Source of the DNA: Bacteroidales bacterium | GTDB lineage: Bacteria; Bacteroidota; Bacteroidia; Bacteroidales; UBA932 | Assembly: GCA_017504965.1 (NCBI GenBank) | Contig: JAFVQD010000022.1 | Coordinates: 1 to 64,000, forward strand | Direction of reading: 5' to 3' | Length of the DNA: 64,000 bases | Shown here: positions 18,596 through 27,165 of the stretch, in pieces | Layout of the letters: every line of letters starts with the position of its first letter | Position numbering within the stretch: position 1 is the stretch's first letter | The notes under the pieces: generated by a model | Seen by the model: only the letters and a program-made list of their open reading frames with translations | Databases searched by the model: none | Told to the model about the DNA's origin: nothing | Translations under genes and position numbers: made by a program

Positions 18596-19609
18596 CTATT
18601 TCAGTTTTGATCTCAATACATTAATCACAGCGTCTGTGTACCAGTGGTCATACAGGATCGAATAGACTGCATCTGCAATAGGCATATCGACGTTGAATTT
18701 CTGATTGATCTCGTGGATCGCCTTTACAGCATAATACCCCTCCACCACTTGCTTCATCTCCAGCTGTGCTGTCTTTACCGAATAAGACCTTCCGATCATC
18801 ACACCGAAAGTCCTGTTACGGCTGAACTGTGAGTAGCAGGTCACCAGAAGGTCTCCCAGATAGGCAGAGTTGGTGGTATCCCTCTTGTCGTCAGCGTGAG
18901 TCGCATTTATAAAGCGTTTCATCTCACCGAAGGCATTGGATATAAGGACCGCCAGGAAGTTATCTCCGTAGTTAAGGCCTACACAGATACCGGCTGCTAT
19001 GGCGTAGATATTCTTGAGCGCCGCAGCATATTCCACACCGTAAATATCGGTACCGGGGACTACATTTATATAGTGATTCTTGAAAAATTCAGACAGATAT
19101 ATTGATACCTCCATATGCTTGGAAGAGACTGTGATATAGGAGTGTCTCTCTCTCGACACCTCTTCTGCGTGGCAGGGTCCGCTCAAAACGCCCAGTCTGT
19201 CAAAAGGGATGTGGTGCACCTGATTGAAGTACTCTGCGATGGTGATATGGTCATCGCCCACAAAACCTTTCACTGCAGAGACTATCATCTTATCGCTGAT
19301 ATCTACAGTAAGGTTCCGGACCTCATCCATAAAGTATGCTGAAGGGATAGCGAATATCAGAATCTCCCCTTCGCTGGCGACATAATTCATATCGCTGCTG
19401 ATATCCAGTTTTTCGATATCAAGTTCTACTGACGGAAGGTAAGAAGGGTGGTGCTGATACTTCCTGATATGATCTATAGCGGTCTGATTTCTCATATACC
19501 ATTTGACCTCTCTTCCGTTTCTGGTGAGGAGTTTGACTATAGCTGTAGCCCAGCTCCCTCCACCTATCACAGAGAACTTAGGGTCCCCGTTTTCTAAAAT
19601 TCTTTTCAT
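18596..19609 (-). CDS. gpsA: NAD(P)H-dependent glycerol-3-phosphate dehydrogenase
   Basis: 337 aa from ATG 19609. It makes sn-glycerol 3-phosphate from DHAP for phospholipid synthesis. KFSVIGGGSWATAIVKLL is the N-terminal NAD(P)-binding loop, AVKGF the substrate-binding lysine region, GPCHAEEV and VEYAAALKNIYAIAAGIC the C-terminal domain with the catalytic lysine, and NSAYLGDLLVTCYS the G3P-binding segment. The open frame extends upstream to 19903 but that part overlaps pdxA and its promoter region and has no family match; the ATG directly before KRILENGDPKFSVIGGG is preferred. Confidence 0.96.
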   Translation of the reverse strand: MKRILENGDPKFSVIGGGSWATAIVKLLTRNGREVKWYMRNQTAIDHIRKYQHHPSYLPSVELDIEKLDISSDMNYVASEGEILIFAIPSAYFMDEVRNLTVDISDKMIVSAVKGFVGDDHITIAEYFNQVHHIPFDRLGVLSGPCHAEEVSRERHSYITVSSKHMEVSIYLSEFFKNHYINVVPGTDIYGVEYAAALKNIYAIAAGICVGLNYGDNFLAVLISNAFGEMKRFINATHADDKRDTTNSAYLGDLLVTCYSQFSRNRTFGVMIGRSYSVKTAQLEMKQVVEGYYAVKAIHEINQKFNVDMPIADAVYSILYDHWYTDAVINVLRSKLK

Positions 19610-19631
19610 ATCGATACTCTTCAATATCAGA

Positions 19632-19639
19632 CAAAGATA
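19632..19639 (-). promoter_or_regulatory. -7 box for gpsA-pgi
   Basis: The complement reads TATCTTTG, a full TAnnTTTG match, 22 bases upstream of the gpsA ATG. On the other strand a weaker TAACTTGC lies before pdxA. No clear -33 TTTG is seen for either. Confidence 0.45.
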
Positions 19640-19690
19640 GTGAATTATAGAAAATTTTCCTAACTTGCACCCCCAAACTATACAGAAAAT

Positions 19691-20764
19691 ATGAATCAAA
19701 AAATAATATTGGGTATCACCCAAGGAGACCCTAACGGAATTGGTTACGAAGTTATCATCAAAGCCCTCGCAGATGCCAGAATGCTCGATATGTGCACCCC
19801 GATTATCTACGGTTCGTCGAGAACATTTGGCTTCTATAAAAAGCAAGTTCCAAACAACGAGGCCATTAACACAAATATCATCAATACCGCCAAAGACTGT
19901 CATCCCAAGAGGATCAACATCATAAACTGCGTTCCGGACAATTTCAAGATCGAACCCGGGCAGCCCTCAAACGAAGCGGCCCAGTCATCTATCCTCTCTC
20001 TGCAGGCCTGTGTCAAAGACCTTAAAGAGGGACTTATAGACGCTATGGTTACAGCACCTTTCAACAAAAAGGCTGTCTGCGACAGTTCGTTCGGATTTCC
20101 CGGACACACAGAGTACCTCATCAATGAGTTCAAAGCTGCAGACGGACTTATGTTCCTCTGCTCGGATCAGATGAAAGTGGGTGTAGTGACTAACCACCTC
20201 CCTCTCACCAAAGTGTCAGGGGCACTTAATATCGACTTGATCCTGGGCAAGATCAGACTTATGCACGAGTCTCTCAGGAGAGATTTCAATATCATCAAAC
20301 CAAAGATCGCTGTACTCGGTCTGAATCCTCACTGCGGCGACGGCGGTCTGCTTGGAGATGAGGAGATCACCACCATTTGCCCCGCTGTCAAGAAGGCCAA
20401 TGAAGAGGGTATTCTGGCTTTCGGTCCATACTCACCTGACGGCTTCTTCGGAAACAATCTCCAGAATCAGTTCGATGCTGTACTGGCTATGTACCACGAC
20501 CAGGGACTTATCCCATTCAAAGCCCTCTCATTCGACTGCGGTGTAAACTATACAGCCGGTCTTCCTGTAGTACGCACATCACCTGACCACGGTACCGCAT
20601 ACGAATTGGCCGGCAAAAATGAAGCAAACGCTATGCCTATGATCTCGGCCATCTACGCCGCCATCGACATCGTCCGTAACAGAAGGCTCTATGAAGAGAT
20701 GAGGGCTGATGTCCTTAAAGTGGCTAACGAACCTGAGAAAGAGGGTATCAAAGGACCGGTATAA
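19691..20764 (+). CDS. pdxA: 4-hydroxythreonine-4-phosphate dehydrogenase PdxA
   Basis: 357 aa. PdxA oxidises 4-phosphohydroxy-L-threonine in the DXP-dependent pyridoxal phosphate pathway. The start KIILGITQGDPNGIGYE is the family signature. The three metal-binding His regions are present in FGFPGHTEYLINEF, LNPHCGDGGLLGDEE and YHDQGLIPFKAL, and the ending HGTAYELAGKNEANAMPM fits. It is divergent from gpsA and 9 bases ahead of rnhA. PLP made by this route would serve the two lyases and the aminotransferase elsewhere in the window, but no direct link is implied. Confidence 0.96.
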   Translation: MNQKIILGITQGDPNGIGYEVIIKALADARMLDMCTPIIYGSSRTFGFYKKQVPNNEAINTNIINTAKDCHPKRINIINCVPDNFKIEPGQPSNEAAQSSILSLQACVKDLKEGLIDAMVTAPFNKKAVCDSSFGFPGHTEYLINEFKAADGLMFLCSDQMKVGVVTNHLPLTKVSGALNIDLILGKIRLMHESLRRDFNIIKPKIAVLGLNPHCGDGGLLGDEEITTICPAVKKANEEGILAFGPYSPDGFFGNNLQNQFDAVLAMYHDQGLIPFKALSFDCGVNYTAGLPVVRTSPDHGTAYELAGKNEANAMPMISAIYAAIDIVRNRRLYEEMRADVLKVANEPEKEGIKGPV

Positions 20765-20773
20765 TATCCAATT

Positions 20774-21202
20774 ATGCCACTTCCCATTCAGCTATACACT
20801 GACGGCTCATCGAGGGGCAATCCCGGTCCTGGAGGATACGGGGTCGTCCTTAAGTGCGGCCCACACTACAAGGAGATCTCAGAGGGTTTTGAAGAGACCA
20901 CCAACAACAGGATGGAGCTTATGGCTGTGATCGTCGGACTCGAAGCCATCAAGCGCCCGAATGCTGAGGTAATCGTATGGAGCGACTCCAAATATGTAGT
21001 GGATGCTGTCAATCTGGGCTGGGTCTTCGGCTGGGAGAAAAAGAACTTTGACAAGAAGGCTAATCCCGACCTGTGGATCCGCTTTCTGGAGGTGTACCGT
21101 CGCCACCGCGTCCGCTTCGTCTGGATCAAAGGACACGCCGGACACCCCGAAAACGAGCGCTGTGACGCCCTCGCCGTCGCCGCCGCCTCGAAGTTTCTGT
21201 AA
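20774..21202 (+). CDS. rnhA: ribonuclease HI
   Basis: 142 aa. It cuts the RNA strand of RNA:DNA hybrids. All four catalytic carboxylates are in place: D in YTDGSSRGNPG, E in TNNRMELMAVI, D in VWSDSKYVVDAV and D in HPENERCDALA. GNPGPGGYG and WIKGHAGHPENE are typical. It begins 9 bases after pdxA and is read with it. The 3' end is followed by a 200-base convergent gap with two direct repeats. Confidence 0.96.
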   Translation: MPLPIQLYTDGSSRGNPGPGGYGVVLKCGPHYKEISEGFEETTNNRMELMAVIVGLEAIKRPNAEVIVWSDSKYVVDAVNLGWVFGWEKKNFDKKANPDLWIRFLEVYRRHRVRFVWIKGHAGHPENERCDALAVAAASKFL

Positions 21203-21232
21203 CACCATTCCAGATCAGTCAGACCCACCATC

Positions 21233-21251
21233 TGCCCGACCTATTCGGGCA
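21233..21251. terminator. small hairpin after rnhA
   Basis: A 7-bp inverted repeat, TGCCCGA (21233-21239) with its complement at 21245-21251, and a 5-base loop, 30 bases after the rnhA stop. No T-run follows, so a terminator role is uncertain. Confidence 0.35.
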
Positions 21252-21259
21252 ACCAATAC

Positions 21260-21344
21260 CCATTCCGGAGCAGAAAGGCTTGTTTCGCCCCCGATTGCTG
21301 TCGGCGAGCACCATTCCGGGGCAGAATGACTTGTTTCGCCCCCG
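21260..21344. repeat. two 34-bp imperfect direct repeats
   Basis: Units at 21260-21293 and 21311-21344 differ at 3 of 34 positions and share CCATTCCGG and TTGTTTCGCCCCCG. A decayed third start (CCATTCCAGATCAG) is at 21205-21218. They sit in the gap between the convergent rnhA and recG genes. Function unknown. Confidence 0.7.
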
Positions 21345-21404
21345 CATCCCAATCAGGCTTTCTATTAAAGCATTCGCAGTATCCGGCTATCAACAAGTAA
21401 TTTT

Positions 21405-23519
21405 CTATGAGATCTTAGAATAATCGATATCTACCAGCGGATCCTGCTTCTTCATCAGGGCGAGCTGGGATACCAGAAGTGAATTCTCCCCACCTGTCAA
21501 GGAGGGATCCCTATCGAGTATCTCCTCCGCAGTCATCCTGGCGAGCTGGAGTATCTGGCTGTCCTGCGCCAGGTTTGAGATCCGAAGGTCGAAGGCCAGA
21601 CCGCTCTGCTGTGTCCCTTCTATATCGCCGGGACCTCTCATACGGAGGTCAGCCTCGGCCAGTTCGAAGCCATCATTGGTCGCACACATCAGGTCGATCC
21701 TCTGCCGCGACTCTTTAGAAAGTTTGTAGCCAGTCATAAGGATACAGTATGACTTCTCGGCTCCACGACCTACACGCCCACGAAGCTGGTGGAGCTGCGA
21801 GAGCCCGAATCTCTCGGCACTCTCTATCACCATCACAGATGCATTGGGGACATCGACCCCCACCTCTATCACTGAGGTAGCCACCAGAATATGGGCCCTC
21901 CCCTCGGCAAAAAGTTTCATATCGTAAGCCTTGTCCTCGTTTTTCTGCTTCCCGTGGACCACAGCGGTGATATATTGCGGAGCGGGAAACTCACGGGTGA
22001 TCAGTTCATACCCCTCTTCGAGATTCTTGTAGTCCATTGTCTCTGACTCCTTTATGAGGGGATATACTACAAACACCTGCCTTCCGAGGGCTATCTCTTT
22101 CTTCATAAAGGCGAACATCTGGTCCCTCTTCGATTCTGTAAGGTGAAGGGTCTGGATAGGCTTTCTCCCCGGTGGCAATTCATCCAGCACCGAGACATCC
22201 AGATCGCCATAGAGGGTCATCGAGAGAGTTCTGGGAATAGGGGTCGCAGTCATCACCAGGATATGTGGTGCAATCTCCGATTTGAACCGGAGCTTGGCCC
22301 TCTGGTTCACCCCGAAGCGGTGCTGCTCATCTATAACTACAAAACCCAGACGCTGGAACTGCACAGTATCCTCTATCACTGCATGAGTCCCAAAAAGTAT
22401 ATGGATAGAACCGTCAAGAAGACCCTGATGGATCTCCCGGCGCTCCTTGGCTTTGGTGCTTCCAGTAAGGAGGGCGGTCTTTATGCCGCTTCCGGCAATG
22501 GTCTTCTGCACCCCTGCAAAGTGCTGCTGCGCAAGAACTTCGGTGGGTGCCATTATGCAGCTCTGGTAGCCGTTGTCGGCAGCGAGCAGGCAGCAGAGCA
22601 ATGCCACCATTGTCTTTCCGCTCCCCACATCACCCTGCAGCAGGCGGTTCATCTGCTTTCCGCTCATAATATCGCCCCTCACCTCCTTTATCACCCTCTT
22701 CTGGGCACCGGTCAGTTCAAAAGGGATATTTGCGAAACTTTTGTTGAAATATTGCCCTACCCTGGGCATCAGCACCCCTACCGACTCCTGCGTCCTCTTT
22801 TTCTTCGTCTTGAGGAGCGACAGCTGCAAGTAGAACAGTTCCTCGAACTTAAGCCTCATCTGCGCTGCAGAGAGGGCTTTCGGGTCAGATGGGAAATGGA
22901 TATTTTTCAGTGCATACTGCAATGGGCACAGTTTGTGCCTTTTAATGATATACTCAGGCAATGTCTCCGGAATCTGGCTCAGATGCTTTGAGAGCAATGT
23001 CATCACAAATTTGGAGAATACCTTGTTCCCGATCCCTGCACTTTTCAGTTTTTCGGTGCTGGAGTAGATACCTATCATGGATGGTTCGCCAGCGGGTGCT
23101 GAATCAGAGACTTGATCTATCTCGGGGTGGACCATATTGAAACTCTCCCTGAAGATAGAGGGCTTGCCGAATACGATATACTCCTTGTTTATAATGAGCT
23201 TCTCCTGAATCCACTTGATCCCTTTGAAAAAGACCAGATCGATGCTGCCGGTGCTGTCTGTGAGGGTAGCGACAAACCTCTTTCCCTGCCGCTCTCCCAT
23301 CATACCCATACGGGTAATTTTCCCTCTGAGCTGAATGTATGCAGTAGTGGAGGAGACATCACTAATAGCATAGATTCTGGACTTGTCGACATATCTGAAA
23401 GGGAATGTATAGAGAAGATCCCGGAACGTGGCGATCCCAAGCTCCTTGGCCAGAAGCTCCCCCCTCTTCGGACCGATACCGGTCAGATACTTTATATCAC
23501 TATCCAAAATGTTTGACAT
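21405..23519 (-). CDS. recG: ATP-dependent DNA helicase RecG
   Basis: 704 aa from ATG 23519. RecG drives branch migration and fork reversal. The N-terminal wedge/OB region starts YLTGIGPKRGELLAKELG (a helix-hairpin-helix-like element typical of RecG) and continues to about residue 250. Helicase motifs follow: LLQGDVGSGKTMVALL (Walker A), VVIDEQHRFGVNQR (Walker B, DEQH), ILVMTATPIPRTLSM, and QLRGRVGRGAEKSYC. The start leaves a 2-base gap to the upstream nfo stop (23522), so translation is probably coupled. An upstream GTG would add six residues without support. Confidence 0.97.
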   Translation of the reverse strand: MSNILDSDIKYLTGIGPKRGELLAKELGIATFRDLLYTFPFRYVDKSRIYAISDVSSTTAYIQLRGKITRMGMMGERQGKRFVATLTDSTGSIDLVFFKGIKWIQEKLIINKEYIVFGKPSIFRESFNMVHPEIDQVSDSAPAGEPSMIGIYSSTEKLKSAGIGNKVFSKFVMTLLSKHLSQIPETLPEYIIKRHKLCPLQYALKNIHFPSDPKALSAAQMRLKFEELFYLQLSLLKTKKKRTQESVGVLMPRVGQYFNKSFANIPFELTGAQKRVIKEVRGDIMSGKQMNRLLQGDVGSGKTMVALLCCLLAADNGYQSCIMAPTEVLAQQHFAGVQKTIAGSGIKTALLTGSTKAKERREIHQGLLDGSIHILFGTHAVIEDTVQFQRLGFVVIDEQHRFGVNQRAKLRFKSEIAPHILVMTATPIPRTLSMTLYGDLDVSVLDELPPGRKPIQTLHLTESKRDQMFAFMKKEIALGRQVFVVYPLIKESETMDYKNLEEGYELITREFPAPQYITAVVHGKQKNEDKAYDMKLFAEGRAHILVATSVIEVGVDVPNASVMVIESAERFGLSQLHQLRGRVGRGAEKSYCILMTGYKLSKESRQRIDLMCATNDGFELAEADLRMRGPGDIEGTQQSGLAFDLRISNLAQDSQILQLARMTAEEILDRDPSLTGGENSLLVSQLALMKKQDPLVDIDYSKIS

Positions 23520-23521
23520 AG

Positions 23522-24403
23522 CTACACCCCTGCCCAACCTTTCAGTTCAGCGATCTCCTCTGCCCAGATATCTACATTCGGTGTCTCGAGGATCAGAGGT
23601 ATATCATCAAAGCGGGGATCTTCCATCAGCCTTTTGAAGACACCTTTACCGAGTTCGCCCAGTCCTAGACTGTCGTGACGGTCCACCCTCGACCCGAGAG
23701 GTTTTTTCGCATCATTCAGGTGCATACCTCTAAGGTATTTGAAGCCCACTATCCTGTCAAATTCGGAGAATACGGTATCAAAAGTGACCTCTGCAGCATC
23801 CGCGCCGAACAAGCTGTCGGCAGCACCGGGAAGCAAGTTATACCCTGCTGCAAATGCGTGACAGGTATCGATGCAGACACCCACCCTTGTTTTGTCCTCC
23901 ACCTGCTCTATGATCTCTGCCAGATGTTCGAAACGGTGCCCCATATTGGACCCCTGCCCTGCTGTATTTTCCAGAACTGCAATAACACCCTGAGTCTTGT
24001 CCAGGGCAATATTTATCGACTCTGCTATTCTTCTAAGGCACTCTGTCTCTGATATAGCTTTCAAGTGACTTCCAGGATGGAAATTGAGGCGGTCCAGCCC
24101 CAGCTGCTGGCAGCGGCTCATCTCATCGACAAATGCAGCGCGCGACTTGGCAAGTCCCTCATCGGTCGGGTGACCGAGGTTGATGAGGTAACTGTCGTGG
24201 GGAAGTATCGTATTTGGTGCAAAACCCCACTCAGCACACCTCTGCTTGAAGAGTTCAATGCTCTTTTCAGACAAAGGGGGAGCGACCCACTGTTTTTGGT
24301 TTTTGGTAAACAGGGCAAAGGCTGTAGCCCCTATATTATATGCGTTGAGTGGGGCATTCTCCACCCCACCCGCAGCGCTCACGTGTGCACCGATATACTT
24401 CAT
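23522..24403 (-). CDS. nfo: deoxyribonuclease IV (apurinic/apyrimidinic endonuclease Nfo)
   Basis: 293 aa. Zinc-dependent AP endonuclease of base-excision repair. [20 protein letters not shown] opens the TIM barrel. The zinc ligands are visible in [59 protein letters not shown] and LILETPN. It is directly upstream of recG, so two DNA-repair genes share a transcript. A 98-base inverted-repeat element separates it from glnS. Confidence 0.97.
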   Translation of the reverse strand: MKYIGAHVSAAGGVENAPLNAYNIGATAFALFTKNQKQWVAPPLSEKSIELFKQRCAEWGFAPNTILPHDSYLINLGHPTDEGLAKSRAAFVDEMSRCQQLGLDRLNFHPGSHLKAISETECLRRIAESINIALDKTQGVIAVLENTAGQGSNMGHRFEHLAEIIEQVEDKTRVGVCIDTCHAFAAGYNLLPGAADSLFGADAAEVTFDTVFSEFDRIVGFKYLRGMHLNDAKKPLGSRVDRHDSLGLGELGKGVFKRLMEDPRFDDIPLILETPNVDIWAEEIAELKGWAGV

Positions 24404-24421
24404 AATATCAATCTATTTATC

Positions 24422-24519
24422 GCAGAGGAGTCTACAATTTCGGAGGCCCCGCCTGCTTCTATGCCGCAGGCACCCCCTAGCCGAGGGTGGCATCCTCCTA
24501 AATTTATAGACTCATCTGC
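24422..24519. repeat. 98-bp nested inverted-repeat element between glnS and nfo
   Basis: Outer arms 24422-24446 and 24494-24519 are complementary over about 25 bp with about four differences. Inside lie a GCCTGC/GCAGGC hairpin and the 13-mer GCCGAGGGTGGCA (24480-24492), which recurs exactly at 30553-30565 inside another nested inverted repeat. Its position after the glnS stop would also allow a role as transcript end. Confidence 0.65.
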
Positions 24520-24531
24520 TGTTAAGTTTAA

Positions 24532-26202
24532 TTAAAAACTGCTCTTAAGACCGGTAGCTTTATTAAATACAAGTTTTTCAGGTGTAGAGTCGGCATCCTT
24601 AATGTAATAACCGTTTCTCTCGAACTGAACAGCAATACCTGAATTGTCTTCCAGAAGTGCTGGCTCTACAAGGGCCTCTTTCACTACAAGTGACTCAGGG
24701 TTCAAGTAAGCCTTATAGTCTTTGCCTTCTGGGATACCACCCATATCAGCCTCTGTAAATAGTCTGTCATAGATGCGTGCCTCCACCTTCTTGGCATGTT
24801 GTGCCGATACCCAATGGATAGTACCTTTGACACTTCTCCAAGTTCCATTACCCGGTTTGGTTGTAGGATCGTATGTACAGTGAATCTCTGTAATTTCGCC
24901 ATTCTCGTCTTTAACCACAGACTCGCATTTGACGATGTATGAATATTTGAGACGAACCTCTCCACCCGGACGGAGACGGAAGAATTTCTTAGGTGGCTCT
25001 TCCATAAAGTCCTCTCTCTCGATGTAGAGCTCTTTGGTGAAAGCTATCTCACGTGTACCTGCATCTGGATTCTCCTGATTTTTAGGAGCTGTACAAATCT
25101 CACTCTCCACATCGGCTGGCCAGTTGTCAATCACCAGCTTCACAGGATTGAGGACAGCCATATAGCGGTTAGAGCGTTTGTTAAGGTCATCCCTCAAGCA
25201 CCACTCCAGAAGTGAAAGGTCGATCATATTGTCCCTCTTGGCCACACCCACCTTCTCAGCGAATGCCCTGATACTTTCAGGGGTATAACCTCTTCTGCGA
25301 AGACCGCAGATGGTAGGCATACGTGGGTCATCCCACCCTGACACGAAGTTATTTCTCACAAGTTCGAGAAGCTTTCTCTTACTCATCACTGTGTATGTAA
25401 GATTAAGTCTTGCAAACTCATACTGATGGGACGGGAAGATATTGAGTTTCTCTATAAACCAGTCATACAGAGGTCTGTGTACGTCAAACTCAAGTGTACA
25501 GATAGAGTGTGTGATATTCTCTATAGAGTCACATTGTCCGTGAGCATAGTCATACATAGGATAGATGCACCATTTGGAACCTGTCCTGTGGTGATCTGCG
25601 TGGATGATACGATACATCAGAGGGTCACGGAACATCATATTGGGATGCGCCATATCGATCTTGGCCCTGAGGACTCTCGAACCGTCAGGGAACTCGCCGT
25701 TTTTCATCCTCTCGAAAAGATCGAGGTTCTCCTCCACACTTCTGTCCCTGTATGGGCTGTTGGTACCCGGAGTCTGCACAGTGCCTCTACCGGCTCTGAT
25801 CTCCTCCTGGGTCTGGTCATCCACATAAGCCAGACCGTTCTTGATCATCTGCACTGCCCACTCATAGAGCTGCTCGAAATAGTCAGATGCATAGAACTCA
25901 TTTGCCCACTGGAAGCCAAGCCATTGGATATCGTTCTTGATAGAATCAACATATTCGGTATCCTCTTTCACAGGATTGGTATCATCAAAGCGGAGATTGG
26001 TCTTGCCACCGTATTGTTTTGCCAGACCGAAGTTAAGGCAGATACTCTTCGCGTGTCCGATATGGAGGTATCCGTTAGGTTCCGGCGGGAATCTGGTCAA
26101 TACAGATGTATGTCTCCCTGATGAGAGGTCATTCTCGATAATCTCTTCCAAAAAATTCAATGGTCTTGCTTCGACCACTTCTTCTTTTTTTACTTCTTCC
26201 AT
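24532..26202 (-). CDS. glnS: glutamine--tRNA ligase
   Basis: 556 aa from ATG 26202. Class I synthetase with [17 protein letters not shown] (HIGH motif) near residue 45, the RFDDTNP element, and [11 protein letters not shown] (KMSKS-like) near residue 265. The C-terminal anticodon-binding beta-barrels include the [15 protein letters not shown]-like segment. The presence of GlnS implies direct charging of tRNA-Gln rather than only the GatCAB route. A TTG nine codons upstream is an unlikely start because it lies within the predicted promoter. Confidence 0.97.
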   Translation of the reverse strand: MEEVKKEEVVEARPLNFLEEIIENDLSSGRHTSVLTRFPPEPNGYLHIGHAKSICLNFGLAKQYGGKTNLRFDDTNPVKEDTEYVDSIKNDIQWLGFQWANEFYASDYFEQLYEWAVQMIKNGLAYVDDQTQEEIRAGRGTVQTPGTNSPYRDRSVEENLDLFERMKNGEFPDGSRVLRAKIDMAHPNMMFRDPLMYRIIHADHHRTGSKWCIYPMYDYAHGQCDSIENITHSICTLEFDVHRPLYDWFIEKLNIFPSHQYEFARLNLTYTVMSKRKLLELVRNNFVSGWDDPRMPTICGLRRRGYTPESIRAFAEKVGVAKRDNMIDLSLLEWCLRDDLNKRSNRYMAVLNPVKLVIDNWPADVESEICTAPKNQENPDAGTREIAFTKELYIEREDFMEEPPKKFFRLRPGGEVRLKYSYIVKCESVVKDENGEITEIHCTYDPTTKPGNGTWRSVKGTIHWVSAQHAKKVEARIYDRLFTEADMGGIPEGKDYKAYLNPESLVVKEALVEPALLEDNSGIAVQFERNGYYIKDADSTPEKLVFNKATGLKSSF

Positions 26203-26226
26203 TAGCTTAGCGTATTTATTATCTTG

Positions 26227-26234
26227 CAAAGGTA
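26227..26234 (-). promoter_or_regulatory. -7 box for glnS
   Basis: The complement reads TACCTTTG, an exact TAnnTTTG match, 25 bases upstream of the glnS ATG and overlapping the rejected TTG start. Confidence 0.45.
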
Positions 26235-26287
26235 ATTTATTCTAGTTAAATTTACATCTTAAAATGACGAAACATTAAATCGAAATT

Positions 26288-27163
26288 ATGATTCTATCTA
26301 TGACCGGCTACGGAAAAGCCGAAAAAAGTACTGCATCAGAGAAATTTACAGTCGAGATACGCTCCCTCAACGGAAAAAACTGCGACCTATCCATAAAATC
26401 ATCAGTCATCCCCAGAGATAAAGAGCTGGAGGTGAGACAGGCACTCGCACAGCAGCTTGTCAGGGGAAATATCGACCTTTTTGCCTCAGTCGAGCAGACC
26501 GGGACTGTCCAGAGCAAAAAGATTAACAAGGAGATCCTCCGCGATTACTTCAGCCAGGTGACCGAGGCTATCGGCGACCTCCCTTTCCCGGGGAACTACG
26601 CTGACGCCATAATCCCTGCACTGCTCAAATTTCCCGATGTGATCGAGTCCCAGAAGACAGAGATGAGCCCTGAGGGCTGGGAAGCATTGCGAAGCGCGAT
26701 AGAGGAGGCTGCCGCCCACCTCGTGGAGTTCCGTACCAGAGAGGGTGAGATCCTCAAGCAGGATGTCTGCAAAAGGGTGGAACTCATCTGCTCATTTGTA
26801 TCGGAGGTAGAGAAATACGAAGCTGAGAGGGTGACATCTGTACGCGACCGCATTGTCCAGAAAGTCAAGGAAGTATGTACCACCTGCGACGAAAACCGCC
26901 TCGAACAGGAGATCGTATTCTACGTGGAGAAACTCGACATCAACGAAGAGAAGGTCCGTCTCCGCCAGCACTGCCGCTACTTCCTCGAGACAGTCGAAAA
27001 AGAGCAGTACCCAGGAAAGAAATTGGGCTTCATTGCCCAGGAGATGGGGCGCGAAATCAACACTATGGGCTCTAAAGCTAACCACGTGGAGATCCAGAAA
27101 TGGGTCGTAAGGATGAAGGACGAACTCGAAAAGATAAAAGAACAATCACTTAATATTCTATAG
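26288..27163 (+). CDS. YicC/YloC family endoribonuclease
   Basis: 291 aa. The opening MILSMTGYGKAE and VEIRSLNGKNCDLSIK are the YicC_N signature, and the end QEMGREINTMGSKANHVEIQKWVVRMKDELEKIKEQSLNI is the DUF1732 C-terminal signature with conserved E-x-x-R-E-x-N-T-x-x-S-K. Family members act as ribonucleases in E. coli and Bacillus. The region around 26650-26900 is helical. The gene ends 2 bases before the Tricorn-like gene, so the two are co-transcribed. Confidence 0.93.
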   Translation: MILSMTGYGKAEKSTASEKFTVEIRSLNGKNCDLSIKSSVIPRDKELEVRQALAQQLVRGNIDLFASVEQTGTVQSKKINKEILRDYFSQVTEAIGDLPFPGNYADAIIPALLKFPDVIESQKTEMSPEGWEALRSAIEEAAAHLVEFRTREGEILKQDVCKRVELICSFVSEVEKYEAERVTSVRDRIVQKVKEVCTTCDENRLEQEIVFYVEKLDINEEKVRLRQHCRYFLETVEKEQYPGKKLGFIAQEMGREINTMGSKANHVEIQKWVVRMKDELEKIKEQSLNIL

Positions 27164-27165
27164 TT

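Noticed and set aside
19610-19903. N-terminal extension of GpsA
   Set aside because: It overlaps pdxA on the other strand and the predicted gpsA promoter; the family starts at the Rossmann loop right after ATG 19609.
21260-21344. Possible CRISPR remnant
   Set aside because: Only two clear units, a 17-base spacer, no leader and no cas genes.
24404-24531. Riboswitch or leader between glnS and nfo
   Set aside because: The inverted repeat lies after glnS and before nfo, but it shows the shared 13-mer of a repeat family and no conserved aptamer pattern.
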